Part shown: piece by piece, positions 37,888 through 45,587 of the stretch
How the letters are laid out: every line of letters begins with the position of its first letter
How positions within the stretch are numbered: position 1 is the first letter of the stretch
Assembly (NCBI GenBank): GCA_965248915.1
Contig: OZ252216.1
Location: 930,001-994,000, forward strand
Reading direction: 5' to 3'
Source of the DNA: CBDFLA01 sp965248915
GTDB lineage: Bacteria > Pseudomonadota > Alphaproteobacteria > M2410
Length of the DNA stretch: 64,000 nt
Translations under genes and position numbers: made by a program
Notes under the pieces: generated by a model
Told to the model about the DNA's origin: nothing
What the model saw: the letters and a program-made list of their open reading frames with translations, nothing else
The model's database searches: none

Positions 37888-39978
37888 ATGACTATTTCAA
37901 TTTGGATGATCATCGGCTGTGGCGTCGCCTCGTTGCTCTATGGCGGCTGGGCAGTTCGCTCAGTTTTGTCCGCGAGCGCCGGCAATGAGCGCATGCAGGA
38001 AATTGCGCAAGCCATTCAAGAAGGCGCAAGCGCTTACCTCAACAGACAATACCGCACCATCGCAATTGCCGGCGTTGTGGTCGCTGTGATCCTGTTCTTC
38101 GCTCTAGGGCCAATTACGACGGTTGGGTTTCTGATCGGTGCAGTTTTGTCCGGTGCGGCAGGTTACATTGGGATGCTGGTTTCAGTTCGCGCAAATGTGC
38201 GCACGACAGAAGCATCGAAAACCGGCCTTGCTGAGGGATTGGCTGTCGCTTTTAAGTCTGGCGCTGTGACCGGAATGCTGGTTGCAGGTTTGGCGCTCCT
38301 TGCCATCACGTGCTTCTACGCCTACTTGACCATGGGACTGGGATGGACACCGGCACAAAATGCCCATGACATCATTTCCGCCCTTGTCGCTCTTGCACTT
38401 GGCGCTTCCTTGATTTCGATCTTTGCTCGTCTCGGCGGTGGAATTTTCACCAAAGGCGCTGACGTAGGCGGCGATATGGTTGGCAAGGTTGAGGCAGGTA
38501 TCCCAGAAGATGATCCGCGTAACGCTGCAACGATTGCTGACAATGTAGGTGACAATGTTGGTGACTGCGCTGGTATGGCTGCCGATTTGTTCGAAACCTA
38601 TGTTGTGACCGTTGGTGCAACTATGGTTTTGGCTGCAATTTATTTTACAGGCGCTGCCCAGGAAAACCTTATGATGCTGCCGCTCGCAATTGGCGGTCTC
38701 TGTATCATCACCTCCATCATCGGCACGTTCTTCGTCAAACTCGGCAAGTCCAACAATGTGATGGGCGCTTTGTACAAGGGCTTCATTGTGACCGCGGTCC
38801 TCTCGCTGATCGGCATGTACCCGCTCTTCGAAATGGTGATTGGTCTGGGTCAGCAGTTTACCGCCAAAGGCGCGACATTTATCGGCATGGATCTTTATCT
38901 CTGTGCGGTCGCCGGTTTGGTGATCACTGGTTTGATCATTTGGGTAACCGAGTACTACACCGGCACCAACTACCGCCCTGTCAAGAGTGTCGCCAAAGCA
39001 TCTGAGAGTGGTCACGGCACCAACGTGATCCAAGGACTGGCTGTCTCTATGGAAGCGACCGCTATTCCGGCAATTGTAATTTGTGTTGGTATCTTCGTAA
39101 CCTACAACCTAGCGGGCCTCTTCGGAACAGCTATCGCTGTCAGCGCTATGCTCTCACTCGCAGGCTTTGTTGTCGCCCTCGACGCGTTTGGTCCAGTGAC
39201 CGACAATGCCGGTGGTATTGCCGAAATGGCAGAGCTTGATGAAAGTGTCCGCAACACGACCGATACACTCGATGCTGTTGGGAACACCACTAAAGCTGTG
39301 ACCAAAGGTTACGCCATTGGATCTGCTGGACTTGGTGCATTGGTTCTGTTTGCAGCCTACACAGAAGACATTGATCGCTATTTCCCGGACGTCAAAGTCG
39401 ATTTTGCGTTGTCGAACCCATACGTCGTCATTGGTCTCATATTTGGTGGCTTGCTGCCGTACCTCTTTGGTTCCATGGCGATGATGGCCGTGGGTCGTGC
39501 TGCGGAGGAGGTAGTAGCTGAAGTCCGTCGCCAATTCAAAGAGATCCCAGGGATCATGGAGCGCAAAGCCAAACCCGACTATTCGCGCGCGGTTGACATT
39601 TTGACCAAAGCAGCGATCAAGGAAATGATCGTGCCCTCAATGCTGCCGGTCCTTTCGCCCATCGTCCTATTCCTGGTGATCCGCTGGGCCGACGGTATGG
39701 ATGCCGCGCTGTCTGCGGTCGGAGCAATGCTGCTCGGTGTCATCGTGACGGGTCTGTTTGTGGCTTTGTCAATGACCGCTGGTGGCGGTGCTTGGGACAA
39801 TGCCAAGAAGTACATCGAAGACGGTGCATTCGGTGGCAAGGGTTCAGAGGCGCACAAAGCTGCTGTAACAGGTGACACCGTTGGTGACCCCTACAAAGAC
39901 ACCGCAGGTCCGGCCGTGAACCCAATGATCAAGATCACGAACATCGTGGCCTTGTTGCTTCTGGCTGTGCTCGCATAA
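37888..39978 (+). CDS. hppA: K+-independent H+-translocating inorganic pyrophosphatase
   Basis: Multi-span membrane pump that couples PPi hydrolysis to proton export from the cytoplasm. The 696-residue protein has the substrate-binding repeats EDDPRNAATIADNVGDNVGD and the acidic loop DAFGPVTDNAGG. The cation-selectivity motif reads GNTTKAVT with Lys469 and Thr472; Lys at the first position replaces the Ala of K+-requiring enzymes, so this is the K+-independent class. ATG with AAAAGGAA upstream. Followed by a bidirectional terminator. Confidence 0.96.
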   Translation: MTISIWMIIGCGVASLLYGGWAVRSVLSASAGNERMQEIAQAIQEGASAYLNRQYRTIAIAGVVVAVILFFALGPITTVGFLIGAVLSGAAGYIGMLVSVRANVRTTEASKTGLAEGLAVAFKSGAVTGMLVAGLALLAITCFYAYLTMGLGWTPAQNAHDIISALVALALGASLISIFARLGGGIFTKGADVGGDMVGKVEAGIPEDDPRNAATIADNVGDNVGDCAGMAADLFETYVVTVGATMVLAAIYFTGAAQENLMMLPLAIGGLCIITSIIGTFFVKLGKSNNVMGALYKGFIVTAVLSLIGMYPLFEMVIGLGQQFTAKGATFIGMDLYLCAVAGLVITGLIIWVTEYYTGTNYRPVKSVAKASESGHGTNVIQGLAVSMEATAIPAIVICVGIFVTYNLAGLFGTAIAVSAMLSLAGFVVALDAFGPVTDNAGGIAEMAELDESVRNTTDTLDAVGNTTKAVTKGYAIGSAGLGALVLFAAYTEDIDRYFPDVKVDFALSNPYVVIGLIFGGLLPYLFGSMAMMAVGRAAEEVVAEVRRQFKEIPGIMERKAKPDYSRAVDILTKAAIKEMIVPSMLPVLSPIVLFLVIRWADGMDAALSAVGAMLLGVIVTGLFVALSMTAGGGAWDNAKKYIEDGAFGGKGSEAHKAAVTGDTVGDPYKDTAGPAVNPMIKITNIVALLLLAVLA

Positions 39979-40001
39979 GCAACCAAGACCAACTGAAAAT
40001 C

Positions 40002-40037
40002 AAACGGCCCCGTTCAAGAATGACCGGGGCCGTTTTT
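40002..40037. terminator. Bidirectional rho-independent terminator between hppA and bamE
   Basis: A nine-base perfect stem ACGGCCCCG/CGGGGCCGT is flanked by an A-run on the left and a T-run on the right. It therefore fits both the hppA transcript (+) and the convergent bamE transcript (-). Confidence 0.9.
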
Positions 40038-40072
40038 CGTTTCGTAAAAAATGAAACCTAATACGAAATGTA

Positions 40073-40546
40073 TTACCGTCCGGGGTTTGCGATTGATTCC
40101 GTGGAGACGCGACCGGCGTTACCAAACAGTTGTTCGAGGAAGGTCAATTCCTTTCCTTTGGTCGGCGTCTTACGATTTGTAAAGTTGATGATTCGACCGT
40201 CCTTGATTCCATATCTGTCGACGGTTGCAACGATGTCGCCCTCGTCGAATTTGACGACCCAAATATTGCGTTTCTTAACTTCCGGCGCGCGCCAGGCAAA
40301 AGAGTGGATCGTACTGGAGATGTAGTACCAAGTTTCACCGTCGAAAGAGCCCACAGTTGAAGGTGACCCCAGCATGCGCCGGACTTCACGCTTGGTCTGC
40401 AACCCTCCCTCAAGTCTTGCCAATGCGAATGAATCAGGCAGGTAGCCATGATTTCGCACCACAGGTGCACAGGCACCAACAGAGACGGAAAGTATTGCGG
40501 CGGACAAAAGCAACCGGGTCGGCAAATATCGTAATCTACGGTTCAT
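40073..40546 (-). CDS. bamE: Outer membrane protein assembly factor BamE (SmpA/OmlA)
   Basis: Small lipoprotein of the BAM complex that inserts beta-barrel proteins in the outer membrane. The 157-residue protein has an N-terminal signal with lipobox VGAC, then GLQTKREVRRMLGSPSTVG and ETWYYISS, the SmpA/OmlA core. The C-terminal ~30 residues (FTNRKTPTKGKELTFLEQLF) match the alphaproteobacterial version. The ATG at 40546 has GAGGAAG upstream; a TTG at 40561 is unlikely. Divergent from the bc1 chaperone gene. Confidence 0.93.
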   Translation of the reverse strand: MNRRLRYLPTRLLLSAAILSVSVGACAPVVRNHGYLPDSFALARLEGGLQTKREVRRMLGSPSTVGSFDGETWYYISSTIHSFAWRAPEVKKRNIWVVKFDEGDIVATVDRYGIKDGRIINFTNRKTPTKGKELTFLEQLFGNAGRVSTESIANPGR

Positions 40547-40689
40547 CCTGTACTTCCTCAATTGCCAGTCACATGGTATGCCCCCCGGCGAGTGGGGAAC
40601 GCTCCGTTGACCTATCTCGCCTCTGTCCCAAATTCAAGGGTCTCATGAGTATTCGTCAACGACTATAGCGGGCAAGGAGCCTATTCGGC

Positions 40690-41253
40690 ATGAAATTTCC
40701 GTCACTTCGGAGAAAAAACCCTAACAAAGTTGCCGCTGAAAACCTATATGCGGTCCTGTCAGACCAGGCCAGGCTGCCGGTTTTTTATCAGGACCTCGGG
40801 GTACCGGACACGATAGACGGGCGATTTGATATGGTCGTACTGCACGGGATTTTGCTCATGCGTCGCCTGAAAGCTGAAGGAGACCAAGCCCGAGATTTGT
40901 CTCAATGCCTTTTTGACACAGTCTTCAAGTCTTTCGACGGCTCTCTTCGGCAAATGGGTGTGGGTGATCTGAGTGTCGGTAAGCGAGTCAAGAAAATGGC
41001 TGAAGCCTTTTACGGTCGGGTGGATGCCTACGAGACACCGTTGGCGGAAGGCGACAATGAGGCGCTCAAGAAGGCGATCATCCGAAATCTCTACCGAGAA
41101 GAAGTCCCAGACGAAAAGTTTGCGCAAGTCATCGCCGGTTACATGCTGAGCGCGGTTGCGGAACTGAACGATACGTCGCTGGAACAGCTGTGGCGTGGCG
41201 CGTTTGAATTTCCAGCGGTGGAGATGAGTGAGCAAGTCGAGGTAACACCGTGA
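40690..41253 (+). CDS. Ubiquinol-cytochrome c chaperone (CBP3/UPF0174 family)
   Basis: 187-residue helical protein of the CBP3-like family. In mitochondria CBP3 assists assembly of cytochrome b into complex III, and the bacterial homologues lie in this same position next to DUF177. Motifs include FYQDLGVPDTIDGRFDMVVLH and RRLKAEGDQARDLSQCLFD. CAAGGAG precedes the ATG. The stop overlaps the GTG of the DUF177 gene. Confidence 0.9.
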   Translation: MKFPSLRRKNPNKVAAENLYAVLSDQARLPVFYQDLGVPDTIDGRFDMVVLHGILLMRRLKAEGDQARDLSQCLFDTVFKSFDGSLRQMGVGDLSVGKRVKKMAEAFYGRVDAYETPLAEGDNEALKKAIIRNLYREEVPDEKFAQVIAGYMLSAVAELNDTSLEQLWRGAFEFPAVEMSEQVEVTP

Positions 41254-41804
41254 GGGAAATCGACATCTCAAACGCTTTTGACCTTTCATCGGTTGGTGAA
41301 GACGGTGTTGAGGCGACAATCGTTGCAAGCGACAGCTATCAATCGGAACTCCCAGGCCGTCTTGGTGTCTTGGCAATCACATCTTTGTCAGGTGCCATTG
41401 CTGTTCGACCATGGCGCAAGGGCGGGTACCGGGTTTCTGGTACGATCGTCGCTGAGATTACGCAGTCTTGCATCGTGACCCTGGAACCCATCACAGAAAG
41501 GCACGAAGAACCCTTCGATAGGACCTTCCTGCCGGCCAAAGAAGTAGAGCGGTATCAAAGTGATGACGAGGTCGAGATTGACCCGCAAGCAGATGATCCG
41601 CCCGAGACTCTTGAGGGAACGAGCCTAAATCTCGGAGATTTGATCGCAGAACATTTGGCATTGGGTCTCAATCCCTATCCCAGAAAACCCGATGCAGCAG
41701 CCGATCTGCCGTCTGAGGAAGGTGAAAACGAGCGTGTAAGTCCTTTCGCTGCCTTGAAAAATCTCAAAGAGGCAAATGAAAACAAAGAGAAATCTGAGTC
41801 TTGA
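41250..41804 (+). CDS. YceD-family protein (DUF177)
   Basis: 184-residue protein of the DUF177 family, which is typically encoded just before rpmF and thought to take part in 23S rRNA or ribosome biogenesis. The family motif is GTIVAEITQSCIVTLEPI followed by an acidic stretch (EVEIDPQADDPPETLEG). The GTG start overlaps the chaperone stop as GTGA. The position before rpmF–plsX–fabH supports the call. Confidence 0.9.
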   Translation: MREIDISNAFDLSSVGEDGVEATIVASDSYQSELPGRLGVLAITSLSGAIAVRPWRKGGYRVSGTIVAEITQSCIVTLEPITERHEEPFDRTFLPAKEVERYQSDDEVEIDPQADDPPETLEGTSLNLGDLIAEHLALGLNPYPRKPDAAADLPSEEGENERVSPFAALKNLKEANENKEKSES

Positions 41805-41841
41805 AATTCTCCGTTGAGTTTCAACTTGTAACCCGGCTCGA

Positions 41842-41870
41842 AATCAGTATGTTGGCCGCTCGCGCGAGCA
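41842..41870 (+). promoter_or_regulatory. Possible sigma-70 promoter of rpmF
   Basis: Within the 148 bases before rpmF, a TTGTAA hexamer (about 41826-41831) and a TATGTT hexamer (about 41848-41853) are spaced by 16 bases. Each matches consensus in four of six positions. The strength is modest and the call rests on spacing and on the expected high expression of rpmF. Confidence 0.25.
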
Positions 41871-41952
41871 GGGTGATCTGTTGGTGCCGATAGGATTTTG
41901 AGAATGCCCGCCCAGATCAAGACTTGGCGGCAGAGTGAAGAGAGACGAGAAA

Positions 41953-42138
41953 ATGGCGGTTCCCAAGAAGAAAGTGACCAGATCGCGACGCAATATGAGG
42001 CGCGCCCATGATCGCCTGGCTGCTGCCAGCTACCGCGAATGCCCAAATTGCGGGGAAACGAAACGCCCCCACCATGTCTGCCAATCCTGTGGTCAATACA
42101 ATGATCGCGACGTGGTTGAGCCGACCGAGGCGGTATAG
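41953..42138 (+). CDS. rpmF: 50S ribosomal protein L32
   Basis: 61-residue large-subunit protein. It begins AVPKKKVTRSRRNMRRAHD and contains a zinc ribbon with two CxxC pairs (CPNCG and CQSCG). The ATG at 41953 gives the canonical N-terminus; an upstream in-frame start would add six residues. The rpmF–plsX–fabH order is conserved in Proteobacteria. Confidence 0.96.
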   Translation: MAVPKKKVTRSRRNMRRAHDRLAAASYRECPNCGETKRPHHVCQSCGQYNDRDVVEPTEAV

Positions 42139-42222
42139 CTTTGACAAACCTGCTATAAAGGCCGCTACCGAATCTGAACGAGCCGGTCGAAATTGACCTT
42201 GGGCTGACAACCGGGACAGGCT

Positions 42223-43290
42223 TTGAGCGTGCAGACCATCATATCTCTAGATGCTATGGGGGGCGATTTCGCCCCCGATATTGTTGTGCGCGGAGCTGAG
42301 ATAGCACTCGTGCGTCATCCCAATGTGCGATTTATTTTTCATGGCGACCAGGCAAAGCTGGACCCGCTCCTAAAAGCCCATCCCAAAGTCGCCGATGCGT
42401 GTGAAGTCGTTCACACCGATCAGGCCGTGACAATGAAAGACAAGCCAAGCGAGGCAGTCCGTCGTGGCCGCAAGACAAGCATGTGGCTTGCCGTTGACGC
42501 GGTGCGCAAAGGGTTTGCCGACGTCGCCGTGTCAGCAGGTAACACCGGCGCACTAATGGCTATGTCAAAGGTGCAATTGAAGACCATGCCGGGAGTGAGC
42601 CGTCCTGCAATTGCTGCGGTGTGGCCGACCACAAAAGGCGAGACCATTGTTCTGGATGTTGGGGCAAATCTTGTCGCAGACGAAAAGCAATTAGTTGATT
42701 TCGCTATTCTGGGGGAAGCTCTAGCACATGTGGAGCTTGGTCTTGAAAGTCCGTCTGTGGCGCTCCTGAACATCGGTGCCGAAGAACTCAAAGGCCACGA
42801 CGAGATTAGGACCGCTGCTAATATTATTCGTGAGCAAGTCCCGCATCTCAACTTCCACGGCTTCATTGAGGGGAATGAAATCGGGGCGGGCCTCGTCGAT
42901 GTTGTTGTGACCGACGGCTTTACGGGCAACATCGCCATCAAAACCGCCGAAGGAACGGCGCGGCAGATGGGAGGATTCCTGAGTACTGCCATGCGGCGCA
43001 CGATTTGGTCGCGAATTGGAGCCCTCTTTGCCTCCGATGCATTCAATGCTCTGCGACGGAAAATGGACCCTCGGCACGCCAATGGCGGTATTTTCCTAGG
43101 TCTCAATGGCTTGGTGGTGAAGAGCCATGGCGCAGCTGATGCGATGGGGTTTGCAAGTGCGCTCGATCTGGCCGTGGACATGTCCGGCAGCGATTTTAAC
43201 GAGCGCGCCGAAGAGCGGTTCAATGAATTGAATTCTACTGCGGGGGAGGGCAATGAAACGCCATCTCCAGCAATCAAACAAGTCAATTAG
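42223..43290 (+). CDS. plsX: Phosphate acyltransferase PlsX
   Basis: Converts acyl-ACP to acyl-phosphate for phospholipid synthesis. The 355-residue protein has SLDAMGGDFAPDIVV at the N-terminus, VSAGNTGALMA, and GFTGNIAIKTAEGTA, all typical. The start is TTG at 42223 (GGGACAGG upstream) or GTG at 42229. Cytoplasmic, peripheral to the membrane. fabH follows. Confidence 0.95.
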   Translation: MSVQTIISLDAMGGDFAPDIVVRGAEIALVRHPNVRFIFHGDQAKLDPLLKAHPKVADACEVVHTDQAVTMKDKPSEAVRRGRKTSMWLAVDAVRKGFADVAVSAGNTGALMAMSKVQLKTMPGVSRPAIAAVWPTTKGETIVLDVGANLVADEKQLVDFAILGEALAHVELGLESPSVALLNIGAEELKGHDEIRTAANIIREQVPHLNFHGFIEGNEIGAGLVDVVVTDGFTGNIAIKTAEGTARQMGGFLSTAMRRTIWSRIGALFASDAFNALRRKMDPRHANGGIFLGLNGLVVKSHGAADAMGFASALDLAVDMSGSDFNERAEERFNELNSTAGEGNETPSPAIKQVN

Positions 43291-43306
43291 GGGCTCGTTG
43301 CAAAGA

Positions 43307-44278
43307 ATGAAAAGATCCGTCGTCTTAGGAGCTGGGTCCTATTTGCCCGAACGTGTTTTGACCAACGCCGAGTTGGCAAAGATGGTCGACACCAGCGACG
43401 AGTGGATCATTGAGCGTACCGGTATTCGCCAACGCCATATCGCCGCCGATGCCGAAAAGACATCCGATCTTGCCATGCGGGCGGCCATGCGGGCCATGGA
43501 CAACGCAGGCGTTGGGCCGGATGACATCGATTTGATCGTTTTGGCAACCGCTACGCCGGATCAGACCTTTCCCGCCACTGCAACGCGCATTCAGGCGGGG
43601 CTGGGCATCCACCAAGGCGCGGCGTTCGATGTTCAAGCAGTTTGCACAGGTTTTGTATTTGCGATGGCCACCGCGGATAATTTCTTAAAGGCTGGCCAGT
43701 TCAAGACCGCCCTAGTCATCGGCGCAGAAACCTTCTCGCGTATTCTCGATTGGGAAGATCGCGCAACTTGTGTGTTGTTCGGCGATGGTGCCGGTGCGGT
43801 TGTTCTCCAAGCAGAAGAAGGCGAGGGCACCACAGAAGATCGGGGCGTCTTGCAAACCTATTTGCGCAGCGACGGTCGCTTCTCAGACCTCCTCTACGTG
43901 GACGGGGGCCCTTCATCGACCCAGACCGTTGGTCATCTGCGCATGGCGGGACGGGAAGTGTTCAAGCACGCGGTCGTCAATATTGCCGACGCCATTACCC
44001 AGTCTCTTGATCGATCTGGTCTGCAATTGTCCGATGTCGACTGGTTCGTACCCCACCAAGCGAATCAACGGATCCTCTCTGCAACGGCCAAACGAATCGG
44101 TTTGGACGACGACAAAGTAGTTATCACCGTCGCAAAGCATGGAAATACGTCGGCTGCGTCGGTTCCACTTGCCTTGATCGAAGGCCTCCGCGACGGTCGA
44201 ATCAAGCGCGGTGATCTTGTGTTGATGGAGGCTATGGGTGGCGGATTCACTTGGGGATCGGCTCTTGTACGCTGGTAA
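43307..44278 (+). CDS. fabH: 3-oxoacyl-ACP synthase III (KASIII)
   Basis: Condenses acetyl-CoA with malonyl-ACP to start fatty acid synthesis. The 323-residue protein has the catalytic triad Cys113 (AVCTGF), His250 (PHQANQRI) and Asn280 (KHGNTSAAS). Family start MKRSVVLGAGSYLPERVLTN supports the ATG at 43307; an ATG at 43253 would overlap plsX and add 18 residues. Acyl specificity (acetyl or branched) is not readable. Confidence 0.95.
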   Translation: MKRSVVLGAGSYLPERVLTNAELAKMVDTSDEWIIERTGIRQRHIAADAEKTSDLAMRAAMRAMDNAGVGPDDIDLIVLATATPDQTFPATATRIQAGLGIHQGAAFDVQAVCTGFVFAMATADNFLKAGQFKTALVIGAETFSRILDWEDRATCVLFGDGAGAVVLQAEEGEGTTEDRGVLQTYLRSDGRFSDLLYVDGGPSSTQTVGHLRMAGREVFKHAVVNIADAITQSLDRSGLQLSDVDWFVPHQANQRILSATAKRIGLDDDKVVITVAKHGNTSAASVPLALIEGLRDGRIKRGDLVLMEAMGGGFTWGSALVRW

Positions 44279-44417
44279 TGTGCGGTCGATTCGCCGAACA
44301 TGAACCCGTTTCTAAGGGGCTTCACAAGCGCTCACGGAAAAGTCAGCTATCCCTTTGATATTGACGGCTTTCTAGCTGCGCCCTAGTGTTGGGCAAAAGC
44401 TGAAGGAGACGAGGGTA

Positions 44418-44732
44418 ATGACGTCGAAAACTGTCACGCGTGCGGACCTATCCGAAGCGGTGTTTCGCGAAGTGGGATTGTCGAGAACCGAGTCGGCTGA
44501 CTTGGTGGAAACGGTTCTGGAAGAAATTTCTACCCATCTCGTCAAAGGTGACACTGTGAAACTCTCATCCTTTGGATCGTTCTCGGTTCGCCAAAAAGGT
44601 GGGCGGATTGGACGCAATCCTAAGACAGGACAAGAAGTGCCAATCGACCCACGTCGAGTTTTGGTGTTTCGCCCAAGTCATGTATTAAAAGATCATGTGA
44701 ACTCGGCCCTCTCGAATTCCCCCGCCGAGTAA
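44418..44732 (+). CDS. ihfA: Integration host factor subunit alpha
   Basis: Nucleoid DNA-bending protein of the HU/IHF family, 104 residues. The DNA-contacting region GRNPKTGQEVPIDPRRVLVFRPS and the start TVTRADLSEAVFREVGLS identify the alpha subunit. It pairs with IhfB, not in the window. Conserved fabH–ihfA–MerR order. ATG at 44418 after AAGGAGACGAGG. Confidence 0.95.
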   Translation: MTSKTVTRADLSEAVFREVGLSRTESADLVETVLEEISTHLVKGDTVKLSSFGSFSVRQKGGRIGRNPKTGQEVPIDPRRVLVFRPSHVLKDHVNSALSNSPAE

Positions 44733-44745
44733 TCGAGGATAAACG

Positions 44746-45324
44746 GTGCACAAGTCGCCAGATGCATTTCGCACCATAAGTGAGGTCGCCGAACTTCTCG
44801 ACGTGCCTCAACATGTGTTGCGTTTTTGGGAAACCAAGTTTGCCCAGATCAAGCCGCTAAAGCGGGCCGGTGGGCGCAGGTATTATCGTCCCGCTGACAT
44901 AGAACTTATTCGCGGCATTCAAGGGCTGCTCTACGGCGATGGCTACACCATCAAGGGCGTTCAACGTATCTTGAAAGACCAAGGCGTACGTTTCGTCATG
45001 GACACAGGGCGCGCGCGCTTTCTGGGTTCTGATGGGGCAGAGGATGCTGATGAGCATGCCGTCGACCTGGATGCGCAAAAGGGCGAACTTCCCATTGCCA
45101 CGCCGGAAAAAGTGGCCAAACAGGAGCCAGCGCCGGAGCCTGAGATCGAAGAACCCGAACCTCTGCCACTTGAAAAGTTCATCGATGAAACAAATGGCAA
45201 GTCTGAGGACCCTCCGCAGCCGGCTGCACATCTGAGTGGTGAGCAGAGAGAGACCTTGCAACATGTGCTCGATGATCTGAGTACATTGAAGGCCAAATTG
45301 GCAGCCATCAAAGCCAACAAATAG
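44746..45324 (+). CDS. MerR-family transcriptional regulator
   Basis: 192-residue protein with an N-terminal MerR winged helix (RTISEVAELLDVPQHVLRFW, GRRYYRPADIELIRGIQGLL). No metal-binding cysteines follow. The C-terminal half is acidic and Pro/Glu-rich (PEPEIEEPEPLPLEK) and ends in a helix. Such MerR proteins always follow ihfA in Alphaproteobacteria; their target is not established. The start is GTG, 13 bases after ihfA, so the two are probably co-transcribed. Confidence 0.9.
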   Translation: MHKSPDAFRTISEVAELLDVPQHVLRFWETKFAQIKPLKRAGGRRYYRPADIELIRGIQGLLYGDGYTIKGVQRILKDQGVRFVMDTGRARFLGSDGAEDADEHAVDLDAQKGELPIATPEKVAKQEPAPEPEIEEPEPLPLEKFIDETNGKSEDPPQPAAHLSGEQRETLQHVLDDLSTLKAKLAAIKANK

Positions 45325-45360
45325 CCGCGCCCACGCGACACCCGATTTGAATGCGCGATC

Positions 45361-45389
45361 TTGCCCTGAGAGGCGGCGATGGCTATAGT
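45361..45389 (+). promoter_or_regulatory. Sigma-70 promoter of tRNA-Pro
   Basis: TTGCCC (45361-45366) and TATAGT (45384-45389) are separated by 17 bases. The -10 matches consensus at five of six positions. It lies 22 bases before the mature tRNA start. Confidence 0.65.
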
Positions 45390-45411
45390 CCGCGCCTCTT
45401 GAAATGGTTCT

Positions 45412-45489
45412 CGGAGCGTGGCGCAGTCAGGTTAGCGCACTACACTGGGGGTGTAGGGGTCGGTGGTTCGAATCCACTCGCTCCGACCA
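45412..45489 (+). tRNA. tRNA-Pro (anticodon GGG)
   Basis: Complete cloverleaf: acceptor stem CGGAGCG/CGCTCCG, D arm GCGC/GCGC, anticodon stem CTACA/TGTAG with loop CTGGGGG (anticodon GGG at 45447-45449), T arm GGTGG/CCACT with loop TTCGAAT, discriminator A and an encoded CCA (45487-45489). A promoter and a terminator flank it. It borders the cytolysin-like gene, so it is a candidate integration site. Confidence 0.97.
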
Positions 45490-45505
45490 TTTTAAGCCAA
45501 AGGAA

Positions 45506-45533
45506 AACCGGCCCCATGAGGGCCGGTTTTTTT
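45506..45533 (+). terminator. Rho-independent terminator of tRNA-Pro
   Basis: Stem CCGGCC/GGCCGG with a seven-base loop followed by seven T residues, 18 bases after the tRNA CCA end. Ends the tRNA transcript just before the convergent cytolysin-like gene. Confidence 0.9.
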
Positions 45534-45587
45534 GTTCGAGCTATTGGTTGGGCCTGGGTGCTGGCCCCGGGCGTCCAAGGCGCAGGC

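Noticed and set aside
38182..39033. 283-residue minus-strand open frame opposite hppA
   Set aside because: Shadow of the pyrophosphatase; rich in His, Asn and Cys in a pattern expected from reversed membrane-protein codons.
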